A stretch of 64,000 bases of DNA from Armatimonadota bacterium (GTDB lineage Bacteria; Armatimonadota; Fimbriimonadia; Fimbriimonadales; Fimbriimonadaceae), in NCBI GenBank assembly GCA_037138755.1, contig JBAXHT010000001.1:1707805-1771804 (forward strand). Direction: 5' to 3'. Shown here piece after piece: positions 44,368-53,213 of the stretch (position 1 is its first letter; every line of letters begins with the position of its first letter). The position numbers and the translations under genes were made by a program. Below the pieces are notes generated by a model, which was not told where the DNA came from, searched no databases, and saw only the letters and a list, made by a program, of their open reading frames with translations.

Positions 44368-45118
44368 TGTTGCCCTTTCGCTCATATCGCCTGTTCAGGA
44401 TACGACAAAGAAGCCGGCTCCTTATACGGAATCGCTCCCTAATTCGGTGGTGAAGATCAACATGGTGCCGATTCCAGGAAGCAAAACGGTGAAACCGTTT
44501 TTTATGGCTACGACGGAAACTTGCTGGGAGGCGTTTGATGTGTTTCTGCAGAGCGGTCCACCATCTAAGCCTTATGAGCAGGCGGTTTTTGCCCCCGATG
44601 CTGTTGCAAGACCCAGCCGGAGCTACCACCTCCCGGATCGCGGATTCGGACATCGTGGATTTCCGGTTATCAGCGTAAGCTACACGAACTGCGAGATGTT
44701 TTGCCGGTGGCTCTCGTCCGTAACGAAGAAGAGGTATCGGCTCCCGACTGAGGCGGAGTTTCTTCATGCCGCAACCGCCGGGGCAAAGGTGCCTTGGAAA
44801 ATGACAGCAGCGGAGATTGACAAAGTTTCCTGGAACTATGCGAACATCGAAGAAATGACCAGTGCGGTCGCAAAGAAGGCACCGAACGCTTTCGGACTTT
44901 ACGACACGTTGGGAAATGTCGGCGAATGGTCAACGGATGTAAAGGGTGAGCCTGTCTTATGTGGGCCAACGTTCATGCAGAACCCCGAAGAAGTCTCGCC
45001 AAGCTTCAAGCAGAAATGGATTCCGGCCTGGCAAGAGTCCGATCCTCAGATCCCAAAGAGCCGCTGGTGGCTGTCCGATGGCCCTTTCTGCGGGTTCCGA
45101 ATCGTTTGTGAGGGGTGA
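44354..45118 (+). CDS. SUMF1/FGE-fold secreted protein lacking the catalytic cysteines (paralogue)
   Basis: 254 residues with a short signal (MTTLIVALSLISPVQ). FGE-fold segments: VKINMVPIPGSKTVKPFFMATTETCWEAFDVFL, FCRWLSSVTKKRYRLPTEAEFLHAA, NAFGLYDTLGNVGEWST and GFRIVCEG. As in 28402-29124, the active-site cysteine pair is not present at the usual place. Both share the end KSxWWLxxGxFxGxRxVC. It overlaps the ThuA-like gene by one base and is likely co-transcribed with it. Confidence 0.75.
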   Translation: MTTLIVALSLISPVQDTTKKPAPYTESLPNSVVKINMVPIPGSKTVKPFFMATTETCWEAFDVFLQSGPPSKPYEQAVFAPDAVARPSRSYHLPDRGFGHRGFPVISVSYTNCEMFCRWLSSVTKKRYRLPTEAEFLHAATAGAKVPWKMTAAEIDKVSWNYANIEEMTSAVAKKAPNAFGLYDTLGNVGEWSTDVKGEPVLCGPTFMQNPEEVSPSFKQKWIPAWQESDPQIPKSRWWLSDGPFCGFRIVCEG

Positions 45119-46062
45119 TGGTCTCGCTCGTAGCGGCCACGGTCTTGGGGCAGAGCACTTTTGAAGTCGGTCCGGCGACGGGCAAGCGCATTGTTCTGAT
45201 CGGAGGGGATGAGGAGTACCGCTCGGAGGAGATGCTCCCGCAACTAGCGAGGATTCTCTCAGATCGGCATGGCTTCCGTTGCGCGGTGGTGCTTTCGCAA
45301 AACGCGAATGGTGAGATCGACCCAGAAAACCAGACTTCTGCTCCAGGAATCTCAGCTCTGGACAAAGCGGATTTGTGCATCTTCATGATCCGATTCCGGC
45401 ACTATTCCGACGCTGACATGGGTCACTTCGTGCGCTACTTTGAGTCGGGCAAGCCGATCATCGCCATTCGGACTAGCACTCATCCGTTTCAATATCCTAA
45501 GGATTCCTACAGTCCGTACCGGTTGTGGAGTTGGGACTCGAAGCAGTGGCCTGGCGGCTTCGGTAAGCAGGTTTTAGGAGAGAGGTGGGTGAGCCACTGG
45601 GGTAACCATGGCGTTGAGGCAACCAGGGGAGTTCCCGTCTTGGGGCACCCAATTCTAGCAGGAGTAGATGGGCTGTTCGGGACGACCGACGTCTATGAGG
45701 CAGCACCCCCGCCTGATGCAAAGATTCTGATGCGAGGTGAAGTTTTGCGATCGCTCGACCCGAAGGCGCCCGCGGCAACGGGGTTGAGGAAAACCCGGAC
45801 TGGAGCAGAACAGGGCTTGAACGAGCCGATGATGCCAATCGTCTGGACCAGGGAAGTTCCCAACCGAGTCGTCACAACAACTTTTGGGAGTGCAACGGAC
45901 TTCCTTGATGATCGCTTCCGAGGCCTCCTTGTCAACGCCACTTTTTGGGGACTCAAGAAACAGGTTCCTCTAAGGGCAGATGTTCGATTCGTCGGTGACT
46001 ACCGCCCATCCCCGTTCGGTTTTGGCAAATTCAAACGAGGCGTGCGTATCGAGGACCTTTAG
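45118..46062 (+). CDS. ThuA-like domain secreted protein
   Basis: About 314 residues from ATG 45118 (TGATG overlap; GTG 45115 also possible). A short hydrophobic start (MVSLVAATVLGQS) precedes a flavodoxin/class-I amidotransferase-like fold: GKRIVLIGGDEEYRSEEMLPQLARIL, DLCIFMIRFRHYSD, GKPIIAIRTSTHPFQ. ThuA proteins (trehalose utilisation) are proposed to act on keto-sugars; biochemistry is sparse. The stop overlaps the DUF1501 stop (TTAG). Confidence 0.8.
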   Translation: MVSLVAATVLGQSTFEVGPATGKRIVLIGGDEEYRSEEMLPQLARILSDRHGFRCAVVLSQNANGEIDPENQTSAPGISALDKADLCIFMIRFRHYSDADMGHFVRYFESGKPIIAIRTSTHPFQYPKDSYSPYRLWSWDSKQWPGGFGKQVLGERWVSHWGNHGVEATRGVPVLGHPILAGVDGLFGTTDVYEAAPPPDAKILMRGEVLRSLDPKAPAATGLRKTRTGAEQGLNEPMMPIVWTREVPNRVVTTTFGSATDFLDDRFRGLLVNATFWGLKKQVPLRADVRFVGDYRPSPFGFGKFKRGVRIEDL

Positions 46063-47462
46063 GCCAAGATGTCCTTGACGATGTTTCCGTGAACATCAGT
46101 AAGCCGGTAGTTTCTACCGCCGTGGAAGTAGGTGAGTTTGGTGTGATCAATTCCAAGTAAGTGGAGCATCGTTGCGTGCAGATCATGGATGTGGACTTTA
46201 TCCTTCACGGCAAAGAACCCGTAATCGTCAGTCGCACCATACTTGATTCCCGCCTTGACTCCGCCTCCGGCAAGGATCGTCGTGAACCCGTGCGGGTTGT
46301 GGTCTCGACCGTCGGTTCCTTGTGCGACCGGCGTTCGACCAAACTCTCCGCTGATGATGACCAGGGTGTCCTTCAACATTCCGCGAGCCTTGAGGTCCTT
46401 GATCAAACCAGCGATAGGTTTGTCCACTTCCATGGCATTGCTGCCGTGATCCTTCTTGAGCGCTTCGTGCTGATCCCACTTGTAGGAGTGGGTGACTTGG
46501 ACAAAGCGAACGCCCTTTTCACTGAACCGACGGGCAAGCAGACATTGGTGTCCAAAATTGCGAGTTTTTGGATCATCCAGACCATACAGCTTCTTGGTCT
46601 CTTCGGATTCTCCTGCAATCTCTTGTAGCTCGGGGGCGGCGAGCTGCATTCGGAAGGCAAGTTCGTAGGAGTTGATCCTTCCTTCTAGTGCCGGATCTGG
46701 ACCGATGTGACCGAGCTGGTCGAGTCCCATTTGCCGCATCAGTTCGATTTCGAGTTTCTGAGCTTCGGCAGGGGTCTCGTCGTTATGGATGAACGGGATT
46801 CGAGCATTAGGGGCCTCGATTCCGGCGTTTCCGATCGGCGTTCCCTGGGTGTACGCGGGGAGGAATGCCGAGCTCCAGTTGTTGACCCCGCCGTGGCCCA
46901 GGGTCGGGCAGATGGTGAGAAAGCCGGGAAGGTTTTGGTTCTCGGTGCCAAGGCCGTAGGTGACCCATGATCCCATCGAAGGGCGGACGAATGTATCGGA
47001 GCCAGTATGCAGTTCGAGCAAGGCCGCGCCGTGGCGCGAGTTAGAACCGTACATCGAGTTGATGAAGCAAAGATCATCAACACACGAGCCGACATGAGGG
47101 AAGAGGTCGCTGACCTCGATTCCACTCTCGCCGTAGTGCTTGAACTCCCAAGGGCTTTTCAGAAGGTTGCCCGTAGGCGAAGAGACAATGCGTGGCATTT
47201 CGCCGGTGAACGGTTTACCGTGGTCGCGGGTCAGAAGAGGTTTGGGGTCGAACGTATCGACCTGCGAAGGACCACCATGGAGGAAGACGAAGATTACTCG
47301 CTTCGCCCGCGCCGGGTACATCGGTGCCTTTGGCGCCAGCGGATTCCTCGACTGCTGAGCATTGGCTTCATCGGCAAGCAAGCCGAGGAACGCCATGTTC
47401 CCAAATCCTAACGCACTTGCCCGAAGAAGGTCGCGTCTTGAAAGCTGGTCTCTATTCCACAT
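46059..47462 (-). CDS. DUF1501 protein with twin-arginine signal
   Basis: 467 residues. TAT signal: LSRRDLLRASALGFGNMAFLGLL. It belongs to the alkaline-phosphatase/sulfatase-like superfamily: FVFLHGGPSQVDTFDPKP (metal-binding strand), NSMYGSNSRHGAALLELHTGS, ISGEFGRTPVAQGTDGRDHNPHGF. Genomically it almost always partners with PSD1/DUF1549 cytochrome proteins, as here, where it overlaps the upstream PSD1 gene by 11 bases. The pair is common in Planctomycetota and relatives; hydrolysis of a sulfated or phosphorylated polymer is suspected but unproven. Confidence 0.9.
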   Translation of the reverse strand: MWNRDQLSRRDLLRASALGFGNMAFLGLLADEANAQQSRNPLAPKAPMYPARAKRVIFVFLHGGPSQVDTFDPKPLLTRDHGKPFTGEMPRIVSSPTGNLLKSPWEFKHYGESGIEVSDLFPHVGSCVDDLCFINSMYGSNSRHGAALLELHTGSDTFVRPSMGSWVTYGLGTENQNLPGFLTICPTLGHGGVNNWSSAFLPAYTQGTPIGNAGIEAPNARIPFIHNDETPAEAQKLEIELMRQMGLDQLGHIGPDPALEGRINSYELAFRMQLAAPELQEIAGESEETKKLYGLDDPKTRNFGHQCLLARRFSEKGVRFVQVTHSYKWDQHEALKKDHGSNAMEVDKPIAGLIKDLKARGMLKDTLVIISGEFGRTPVAQGTDGRDHNPHGFTTILAGGGVKAGIKYGATDDYGFFAVKDKVHIHDLHATMLHLLGIDHTKLTYFHGGRNYRLTDVHGNIVKDILA

Positions 47463-50415
47463 AAATAAACTCGTTCGCTCCGATCATGGTCTTGCACAGA
47501 CTCTGCCATGCACTCAGTTTAGGTTCTTTTGATTTGGCATAGGCCTGCTCAAACTTTGCGAGATAGGTTAATGACCGCTCAATCTCCTTCTGGCTCGCGA
47601 ACCGGCCGAAGCATGAGCGAAACAGATTCTGGATTCTTGCCCGATCGTCGATATCCTTTCTCTCCAACAGTTTGGTCGCCTGAGCCTTCGTTGCATTTAA
47701 AACGACTTTGCCGTTCAGCATAAACAGAGCCTGCGGAGCAACGGTTGTACTCGCCCGATCACCATTCATCACAGTTGGGTCGCCGAAGTCGAACGCGGTG
47801 TACACATCGTAGACTGCAGCTCGAATAACCGGAAGATAAACCGCTCGTCGTGGGCTGTCGTATTGGATAGGGTTTGCGCTCTGGTCGTTCGTCACGTAAG
47901 CACGAGGTGGCAGGTTGATCATTGTTCCTCCCATTTTCCTGTCCAGGGTTCCTGAAACGAAGAAGATGCTGTCCCGAATCGCCTCTGCTTCTAATCGCCG
48001 TCGATTGAATCGCCATAGGTATCGATTGTCTGGGTCTTGGTTCGCAAACTTGGCGTCGTATTGAGTGCTCATCTGATATGTGCTAGAGAGCATAATGCGC
48101 TTCTGCAGTTTCTTCAGGCTCCACTGATCCTCTTTGACGAAACTCGTAGCGAGCCAGTCGAGCAACTCAGGATGCGAAGGCAGATTTCCAAGGATTCCGA
48201 AGTTATCGACCGATCCGACAAGTCCTTTGCCAAACTTCCATCGCCATGTTCGATTGACAAACACTCTGGCAGTTAATGGGTTAGTCGGGCTGGTGATCCA
48301 ATTTGCCAATTCTAGGCGCCCGCTGTGATCCTTAGGAACGACGACTGGCTGATTCTTGGACATCACGACCGGAACTCCACGGTTGGTGTCTTCGCCGAGG
48401 GTCAGGTAGTTGCCTCGGAGGTGAACTTTCAAGTTCTTTGGAGCGGCCTCGCTCACCGCCATCGCGCGAGGAATCGTAGGCTTCGAGTCGTTCAGTCGTT
48501 TGATTTCTCCTTCAAGAAGTTTGAGCTCCCCAACTTTCTCAGGAGTGAAAAGGTGATCCGAGTTTTCGGGCAATTCTAGTTTTACGTCTGAGCCCGACCG
48601 GACTTGCTCGGCGACTCGAGCGACGACTTCGGGAATCAAGCCGGTTGGCACTTGCTTGGTCGGATGCATCTGTAAACGAGGAGTGAACAAGAAGCGATCA
48701 ATGTGCGGGAAAAAGTTGTCCCGTTCGAACCGGACTTTATTAGTTCCTTGCTTCAGGACGACGATGCCTTCTGCAAACCACTTCTGATGCTGAGGGTAAA
48801 AGCCGCCCGTGCTCTGGTTCGCGGCGGAGGCAAGTGCCAGTTCCCCATTGACGTACACGCGAATTGCTCGGTTCTCTCCTGAGGCATACCGAATGTCGAG
48901 CTGATACGATCCGCTTGTGGCAACGGTGACCGAGTACTCCGCGATATTGGGATACATTCCCGCATTGTGGATCACCCCAATTTCTGGGCCATAACCACTT
49001 TTGTCTCTGGCGACATTCCCTTGAGTGAAGTCTTCCGCTTCAAGCACGACGGCGCCTTCTGGGCGGGGTCCGTTTCGATCGGTCAGGACTGTTTTAAGCT
49101 CAGCTTGATCCTTTTCGGATTGCAGAAATTCCTTGGCTGCCTCAACGTAGGCAGGCTTTTCGCTTTGAAGACGGTTCAGTAAGTTTTGTCTTTCTGCTTT
49201 TCTGACTGTGTCGCGTTGCGCAGTTCTTTCCTTCAAAGTTGCTTCGATTTTCTTGAGCCGCTCTTGCGGTTCTTTTGGCCCAAGCATTCGCTCTTGCCAC
49301 TCGGCAACGACGGTGAACTTATCCATCGTCTTTGTTGACTTAAAAATCCCGGCCATCGAGTAGTAGTCTTTTGCGGTTATGGGGTCAAATTTATGATCGT
49401 GACACCGGGCACAGCCGACGGTCATCGCTAGCATCCCCTTGCTGAGGGTGTCAACTTGCTCGTCAATGATGTCAAGCTCTTGCTTTGCAGGATCATCCTC
49501 CGCAAGCATTTTTCCGCCCAGCGCGAGGTAACCCGTCGCAACAACCTGACTATCACCTGCCCCAGGTAGCAAGTCGCCAGCGATTTGCTCTTGGAAGAAT
49601 CGGTTGATTGGCATGTCTTGGTTTATTGCTCCAATCACCCAGTCTCGATATCGCCAAGCATTTAGATAAACGAGGTTTTCATCTAGACCGTTGGAATCGG
49701 AGTAACGCGCAACGTCCAGCCAGTGCCGTCCCCAGCGTTCGCCATAAGCGGGAGTTGCCAGAAGACGGTCGATGATTTTTTCAAATGCGTTTGGGGTCTT
49801 GTCTGCAATGAATGCGTCGATCTCGGCAGGTGTTGGTGGTAGCCCGGTGAGATCAAATGTTGCACGCCTAATGAGCGTGGCTTTGTCAGCCGCAGGAGCG
49901 GGCTTCATGCCTTTTTCTTCAAGTTTCGCGAGTACAAACAGGTCGAGCGGAGACTGAGCCCAGGCTTTGTTCTTCACCTTAGGCAGAACTGGGGTCGTCG
50001 GAGGAACAAAAGCCCAGAACTGCTGATTTGCTTTCGTCGCAACTTTCGCGGGCCAGGGCCCGCCTGCTTTTCCCCAAGCAGATACGGCGGCGATTTCTGT
50101 TGCGCTCATCTTGCCTCCCGGAGGCATCTTCGTCGAGCCGTTGTACTCCACCGCGGCAGCTACTTTCTTGGCCATGGCCGCCGAAATCGGCTTGTCCAAC
50201 CGGAGTCCGGCAATTTGCTGCTTGTCGCCGTGGCAAGCCAAACATTTCGAGACAAATACTGGCCTGACCTTCGACTCAAAATGAGCAGCCTGCTCGGGGG
50301 TCGCGGTAACCATTCCGACCTGCCCGGCGCTCGCAAGCGTGCCATACATTGCCAAGAACGATCCGGAAAGGATTGCTCCATTTCTGATTAGCTTGCTTTG
50401 TAGCTCGCGCGGCAT
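47452..50415 (-). CDS. Planctomycete-type cytochrome c protein with PSCyt1, PSCyt2 (DUF1549) and PSD1 (DUF1553) domains
   Basis: About 987 residues. ATG 50415 is chosen because TATAAT lies exactly 6 bases upstream; an upstream reading to 50529 would run through this promoter. The N-terminus is hydrophobic (AILSGSFLAMYGTLASAG). PSCyt1 haem motif CLACH lies near residues 58-62. DUF1549 holds GERWGRHWLDVARYSDSNG and CARCHDHKFDPI, a second haem site. A central PA14/CBM-like beta domain carries YQLDIRYASGENRAIRVYVNGELAL. C-terminal PSD1 has NRTWRWKFGKGLV and LPSHPELLDWLA. It is likely an extracytoplasmic electron-transfer protein acting with DUF1501. Confidence 0.92.
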   Translation of the reverse strand: MPRELQSKLIRNGAILSGSFLAMYGTLASAGQVGMVTATPEQAAHFESKVRPVFVSKCLACHGDKQQIAGLRLDKPISAAMAKKVAAAVEYNGSTKMPPGGKMSATEIAAVSAWGKAGGPWPAKVATKANQQFWAFVPPTTPVLPKVKNKAWAQSPLDLFVLAKLEEKGMKPAPAADKATLIRRATFDLTGLPPTPAEIDAFIADKTPNAFEKIIDRLLATPAYGERWGRHWLDVARYSDSNGLDENLVYLNAWRYRDWVIGAINQDMPINRFFQEQIAGDLLPGAGDSQVVATGYLALGGKMLAEDDPAKQELDIIDEQVDTLSKGMLAMTVGCARCHDHKFDPITAKDYYSMAGIFKSTKTMDKFTVVAEWQERMLGPKEPQERLKKIEATLKERTAQRDTVRKAERQNLLNRLQSEKPAYVEAAKEFLQSEKDQAELKTVLTDRNGPRPEGAVVLEAEDFTQGNVARDKSGYGPEIGVIHNAGMYPNIAEYSVTVATSGSYQLDIRYASGENRAIRVYVNGELALASAANQSTGGFYPQHQKWFAEGIVVLKQGTNKVRFERDNFFPHIDRFLFTPRLQMHPTKQVPTGLIPEVVARVAEQVRSGSDVKLELPENSDHLFTPEKVGELKLLEGEIKRLNDSKPTIPRAMAVSEAAPKNLKVHLRGNYLTLGEDTNRGVPVVMSKNQPVVVPKDHSGRLELANWITSPTNPLTARVFVNRTWRWKFGKGLVGSVDNFGILGNLPSHPELLDWLATSFVKEDQWSLKKLQKRIMLSSTYQMSTQYDAKFANQDPDNRYLWRFNRRRLEAEAIRDSIFFVSGTLDRKMGGTMINLPPRAYVTNDQSANPIQYDSPRRAVYLPVIRAAVYDVYTAFDFGDPTVMNGDRASTTVAPQALFMLNGKVVLNATKAQATKLLERKDIDDRARIQNLFRSCFGRFASQKEIERSLTYLAKFEQAYAKSKEPKLSAWQSLCKTMIGANEFIYVE

Positions 50416-50427
50416 GACCGAATTATA
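50413..50427 (-). promoter_or_regulatory. Leaderless-type promoter of the PSD1-DUF1501 operon
   Basis: TATAAT (50427-50422 on the minus strand), spacer TCGGTC, ATG 50415. Confidence 0.65.
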
Positions 50428-50731
50428 CATAGCGAACTGAGCGAGTCTTCTCTGAATCGGGAAACTAGGCGAGGATTGCTGGCCGCCGATTGCAACTTTC
50501 CAGAGTTCGAGAACTGAGAAGCAGTGCACTGCAGAGTCCGCACTTCAAACTATCGGGACAGCACAAATTTCGATAAACAGAAAAGTCGAGGTTGGGATTC
50601 ACTAGACAGGCAGGGAGCGTTGGCCCAAATACTTGGCGATCCTTGCAACTCTCGACTGATCGGAGTCCCGATCCGATCCGCGGAAAACCTAGTAGCTTTG
50701 AGACGCTCAGCCGCAGGGGAGTTGAAACCGC
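50428..50731. other. Non-coding gap between PSD1 and redoxin genes
   Basis: About 300 bases with no convincing gene. A perfect 12-base palindrome GCAGTGCACTGC lies at 50521-50532, and GATCGGA/GATCCGA repeats near 50657-50680. Short frames on both strands lack motifs. No U-rich terminator is recognisable after the redoxin gene. Confidence 0.5.
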
Positions 50732-51352
50732 CTAAGACTTTTCGGTCCGGAATATACAACCCACTGCTTTTGTTCGCGACATCTTGATGGGTTTGCGGAG
50801 TAACGTCAAATCAAGCGCCACCCTCAAGTCAAAGTGTTTGGGTTCCGCTCGAATCTTGCCAAAGTCAACAGCACGGTCGTCTATTCGACCTCGATAAATG
50901 ATCTGGCCCCCTTTCGAGATGACTACTGCCTCGGGAGAAACTGTTGCGCCAGCGCGTTTGGCGAGCGAATGAATCGAATCTAGGACAAGTGTGCAGTCAA
51001 GGCCATAGTCCCGAGCGTGTCGTTTTGCATCTTCCCGGTTCAGATTTGTGTCCGCGTAGACCACGGAAAATTGGACGCCTTTTTCCCCGTAGTGCTTGAT
51101 AATACGCTTCAACTCTGGCGCGAACATGTTGGCGATCGGACAGTCTGTCAAAACGAACAATAGAACCAATGGTTGTTCCTTAGGGACAAAAGGATCGAAG
51201 ATGGCTCCTTCGGTGGTCACCCATCGACCTGGTTTAAATTGTCGGTTCATTTGCCCAAGGGTGAAGCTGCCAATCAGCAGTAGTGCTACGGCTCCGAGTG
51301 CTGCCCTTACCCTGGCATAACCACCTGCCCGGATCCGCTGAGATTCTGACAT
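50732..51352 (-). CDS. Membrane-anchored or secreted redoxin/thioredoxin-fold protein
   Basis: 206 residues. A basic N-terminus and one hydrophobic segment (about 18-33, AALGAVALLLIGSFTLG) precede a redoxin domain: PLVLLFVLTDCPIANMFAPELKRIIKHYG, with a single peroxidatic-type Cys in DCPIAN, then FSVVYADTNLNREDAKRHARDYG and VSPEAVVISKGGQIIYRGRIDD. The same redoxin type is often fused to cytochrome c and copper monooxygenase-like domains in related phyla; here those are encoded by the divergent neighbour. Start codons are separated by 12 bp. Confidence 0.82.
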   Translation of the reverse strand: MSESQRIRAGGYARVRAALGAVALLLIGSFTLGQMNRQFKPGRWVTTEGAIFDPFVPKEQPLVLLFVLTDCPIANMFAPELKRIIKHYGEKGVQFSVVYADTNLNREDAKRHARDYGLDCTLVLDSIHSLAKRAGATVSPEAVVISKGGQIIYRGRIDDRAVDFGKIRAEPKHFDLRVALDLTLLRKPIKMSRTKAVGCIFRTEKS

Positions 51353-51367
51353 ACTAGGTGAATTATG
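51350..51367. promoter_or_regulatory. Symmetric divergent promoters overlapping opposite start codons
   Basis: Plus: CATACT (51350-51355), 9-base spacer, ATG 51365. Minus: CATAAT (51367-51362), 9-base spacer, ATG 51352. Each -10 contains the other gene's start codon. Confidence 0.5.
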
Positions 51368-52666
51368 CCGAATCTAAAATCCATGATTATCGTGCTGTCG
51401 AGCTTTGCAGCCTTCGGCTTCGGAACGTATCAAGCATCTTCAAGCCCGGACACCCCTACATTCTCGAAAGATGTCGCCCCAATTCTTTATAAGCGTTGCG
51501 CCTCCTGCCATAGTGACAGTCGCATCGCTCCATTTTCGCTTGTAGGCTACGCGAACGTAAAGAGCCGAGCGGACACTATCGTTGGCGTAACACAGTCCAA
51601 CTTCATGCCGCCTTGGAAAGCCAAAGCAGACTATGGCCACTTCCGAGACGTTGCCGCCTTGACCAAGCAAGAGAAGAATGTTCTAAAGCGATGGGCTGAA
51701 ACTGGGACAAAAGAGGGCAACCCGGCGGAAACGCCAAAGCCACCCACGGTAGTTCCTGGTTGGCGACTAGGCAAACCGGACTATCTTCTCGTGCCAGGCA
51801 AACTGACCCCGATTCCCGCCGAGGGCAGAGATTTCTTTCGTGACTACTTGATTGATCCGCAAGTCACAAAACCAACGTGGATCCGAGCAATCGACTTTCA
51901 ACCCAAAGAACAAGGCACCGTACACCATATCATTCCGTCGCTCATCAAGAAAGAGGAAGCTGAGAAACTGCGAAAGATCAAGTTTGATTTTGATGATGAC
52001 AGTTGGAAGCCAGAGTCGACGCAGAGCGCAGAGGTCTACAATGTTCTTGGATTCTGGTCGACAGGAGCACCGCCGTTCGAATCTCCGGAAGGGACCGCCT
52101 TTCTTGTTAATCCCGGAGACTGCTTTATCCTTAATGTTCACTACAAACCGAAAGGAAAGCCGGCAACGGAACAACCACAGGTTGCGCTCTACACCCAAGA
52201 GTCCGCCCCTAAAGATGAGATGTCGGTTAACGTAGTCGCGTCTGGTGACATCTACATACAGCCGGGCGAAAAAAATGCCCGATTCTACGCGATCGGGCCA
52301 GTAACCCAACACGATACAACGATCTATGCCGTTTGGCCGCATATGCATTACCTTGGGAAGACCTTCAAAGCTTGGGTCAAGTTTCCGGGCGGCTATTCAA
52401 AACCGTTAATAGCGATCGACAGTTGGGACCCGGATTGGCAACTGCTCTACTACCTCCAAGAACCGATGCAAGTTCCGAAGGGCTCCAAGATTTACGTGAC
52501 CGGCACGTATGACAACTCTAGAGACAATCCGCGAAACCCACATTCGCCGCCGAGCGTGGTCGAAGCTGGAGAATCATCACGAGATGAGATGCTCTTCTTC
52601 GAGGTGTTTCGGGTCGAGCACAAGCCGAAGGAGAAGGTCGAAACAAAAAAACCTCCCACTGGTTAA
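51365..52666 (+). CDS. Cytochrome c plus copper type II monooxygenase-like protein
   Basis: 433 residues. A signal-like N-terminus precedes a haem c domain: APILYKRCASCHSDSRIAPF (CASCH near residues 44-48). The C-terminal part resembles PHM-type copper monooxygenase domains: VHHIIPSL (His pair), NVHYKPKG, PHMHYLGK (HxH) and EMLFFEV (possible Met ligand). Such domains bind two copper ions and hydroxylate C-H bonds in eukaryotes; bacterial functions are unknown. It is divergent from the redoxin gene, and all three domains occur in one polypeptide in related bacteria. Confidence 0.8.
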   Translation: MPNLKSMIIVLSSFAAFGFGTYQASSSPDTPTFSKDVAPILYKRCASCHSDSRIAPFSLVGYANVKSRADTIVGVTQSNFMPPWKAKADYGHFRDVAALTKQEKNVLKRWAETGTKEGNPAETPKPPTVVPGWRLGKPDYLLVPGKLTPIPAEGRDFFRDYLIDPQVTKPTWIRAIDFQPKEQGTVHHIIPSLIKKEEAEKLRKIKFDFDDDSWKPESTQSAEVYNVLGFWSTGAPPFESPEGTAFLVNPGDCFILNVHYKPKGKPATEQPQVALYTQESAPKDEMSVNVVASGDIYIQPGEKNARFYAIGPVTQHDTTIYAVWPHMHYLGKTFKAWVKFPGGYSKPLIAIDSWDPDWQLLYYLQEPMQVPKGSKIYVTGTYDNSRDNPRNPHSPPSVVEAGESSRDEMLFFEVFRVEHKPKEKVETKKPPTG

Positions 52667-52678
52667 TCGCCGCTGAGC

Positions 52679-52700
52679 CAGGTTGTAAGCCTGTGTTTTT
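52679..52700 (+). terminator. Probable terminator after the cytochrome/monooxygenase gene
   Basis: CAGGTT (52679-52684) pairs with AGCCTG (52688-52693, one G-U), 3-base loop, tail TGTTTTT. Confidence 0.55.
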
Positions 52701-53018
52701 GGGGGGAAAGTGGGTCTGACGAGAATCGCTATTTATGTTTGGGTTCTTAGCAAGAAAACTCGGGTTAGAACCTACGAGTACTCACCGCTTACAGTCCCCA
52801 TTCCGCACGCAAATTGATAAGACTTCTCGAACCAGCTGTTGCGACGTTGCTCCGACATAAGAACTCGAAATCCTAGAACAGCGGTTGGGAGGAAGAAGCA
52901 AAGTCCTACTTGATCCAGACGATCGGTTCTCTTCTCACTCTTGCTCTGGCGGAATCGGTTACTTGAATTGAAGCAGAGGCCGCCGAAAACAGCTTTCGAC
53001 ACATCTATAGAGTTGAGT
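52701..53018. other. Non-coding region downstream of tRNA-Ala
   Basis: About 318 bases with no supported gene. A minus-strand frame here enters the tRNA and is not real. No known RNA motif was recognised by eye. Confidence 0.5.
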
Positions 53019-53094
53019 GGTGGAGAATAGGGGGCTCGAACCCCTGACCTCTTCCATGCCATGGAAGCGCTCTCCCAGCTGAGCTAATTCCCCA
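53019..53094 (-). tRNA. tRNA-Ala (anticodon GGC)
   Basis: 76 bases on the minus strand with encoded CCA. Acceptor stem GGGGAAT/ATTCTCC (one G-U), D-arm GCTCAGCTGGGAGAGC, anticodon stem CTTCC/GGAAG enclosing ATGGCAT (anticodon GGC, codons GCC/GCU), T-arm AGGGGTTCGAGCCCCCT, discriminator A then CCA. All four helices pair. It is a lone tRNA gene. Confidence 0.96.
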
Positions 53095-53197
53095 CTCGTA
53101 AGCTTTGGACCATCGGCCTTCGGCTTTCAGCGGATGTGGTCCACTAACCAAGATATTACCTCAGCGGTACATCGGGTGCAAGTGGCGGAGGGCACGG

Positions 53198-53213
53198 TAA
53201 TCTTCGGATTGTG
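53198..53213 (+). promoter_or_regulatory. Leaderless-type promoter of the LD-carboxypeptidase
   Basis: TAATCT (53198-53203), spacer TCGGATT (7), GTG 53211. Confidence 0.55.

Noticed and set aside
50524-50787. Small genes in the gap between PSD1 and redoxin on either strand.
   Set aside because: No start signal, no conserved motif, and overlap with the redoxin gene's end.
52772-53062. A 96-codon minus-strand frame containing RSGVRAPYSPP.
   Set aside because: It reads through the tRNA-Ala gene; this peptide pattern is the usual false translation of tRNA sequence.
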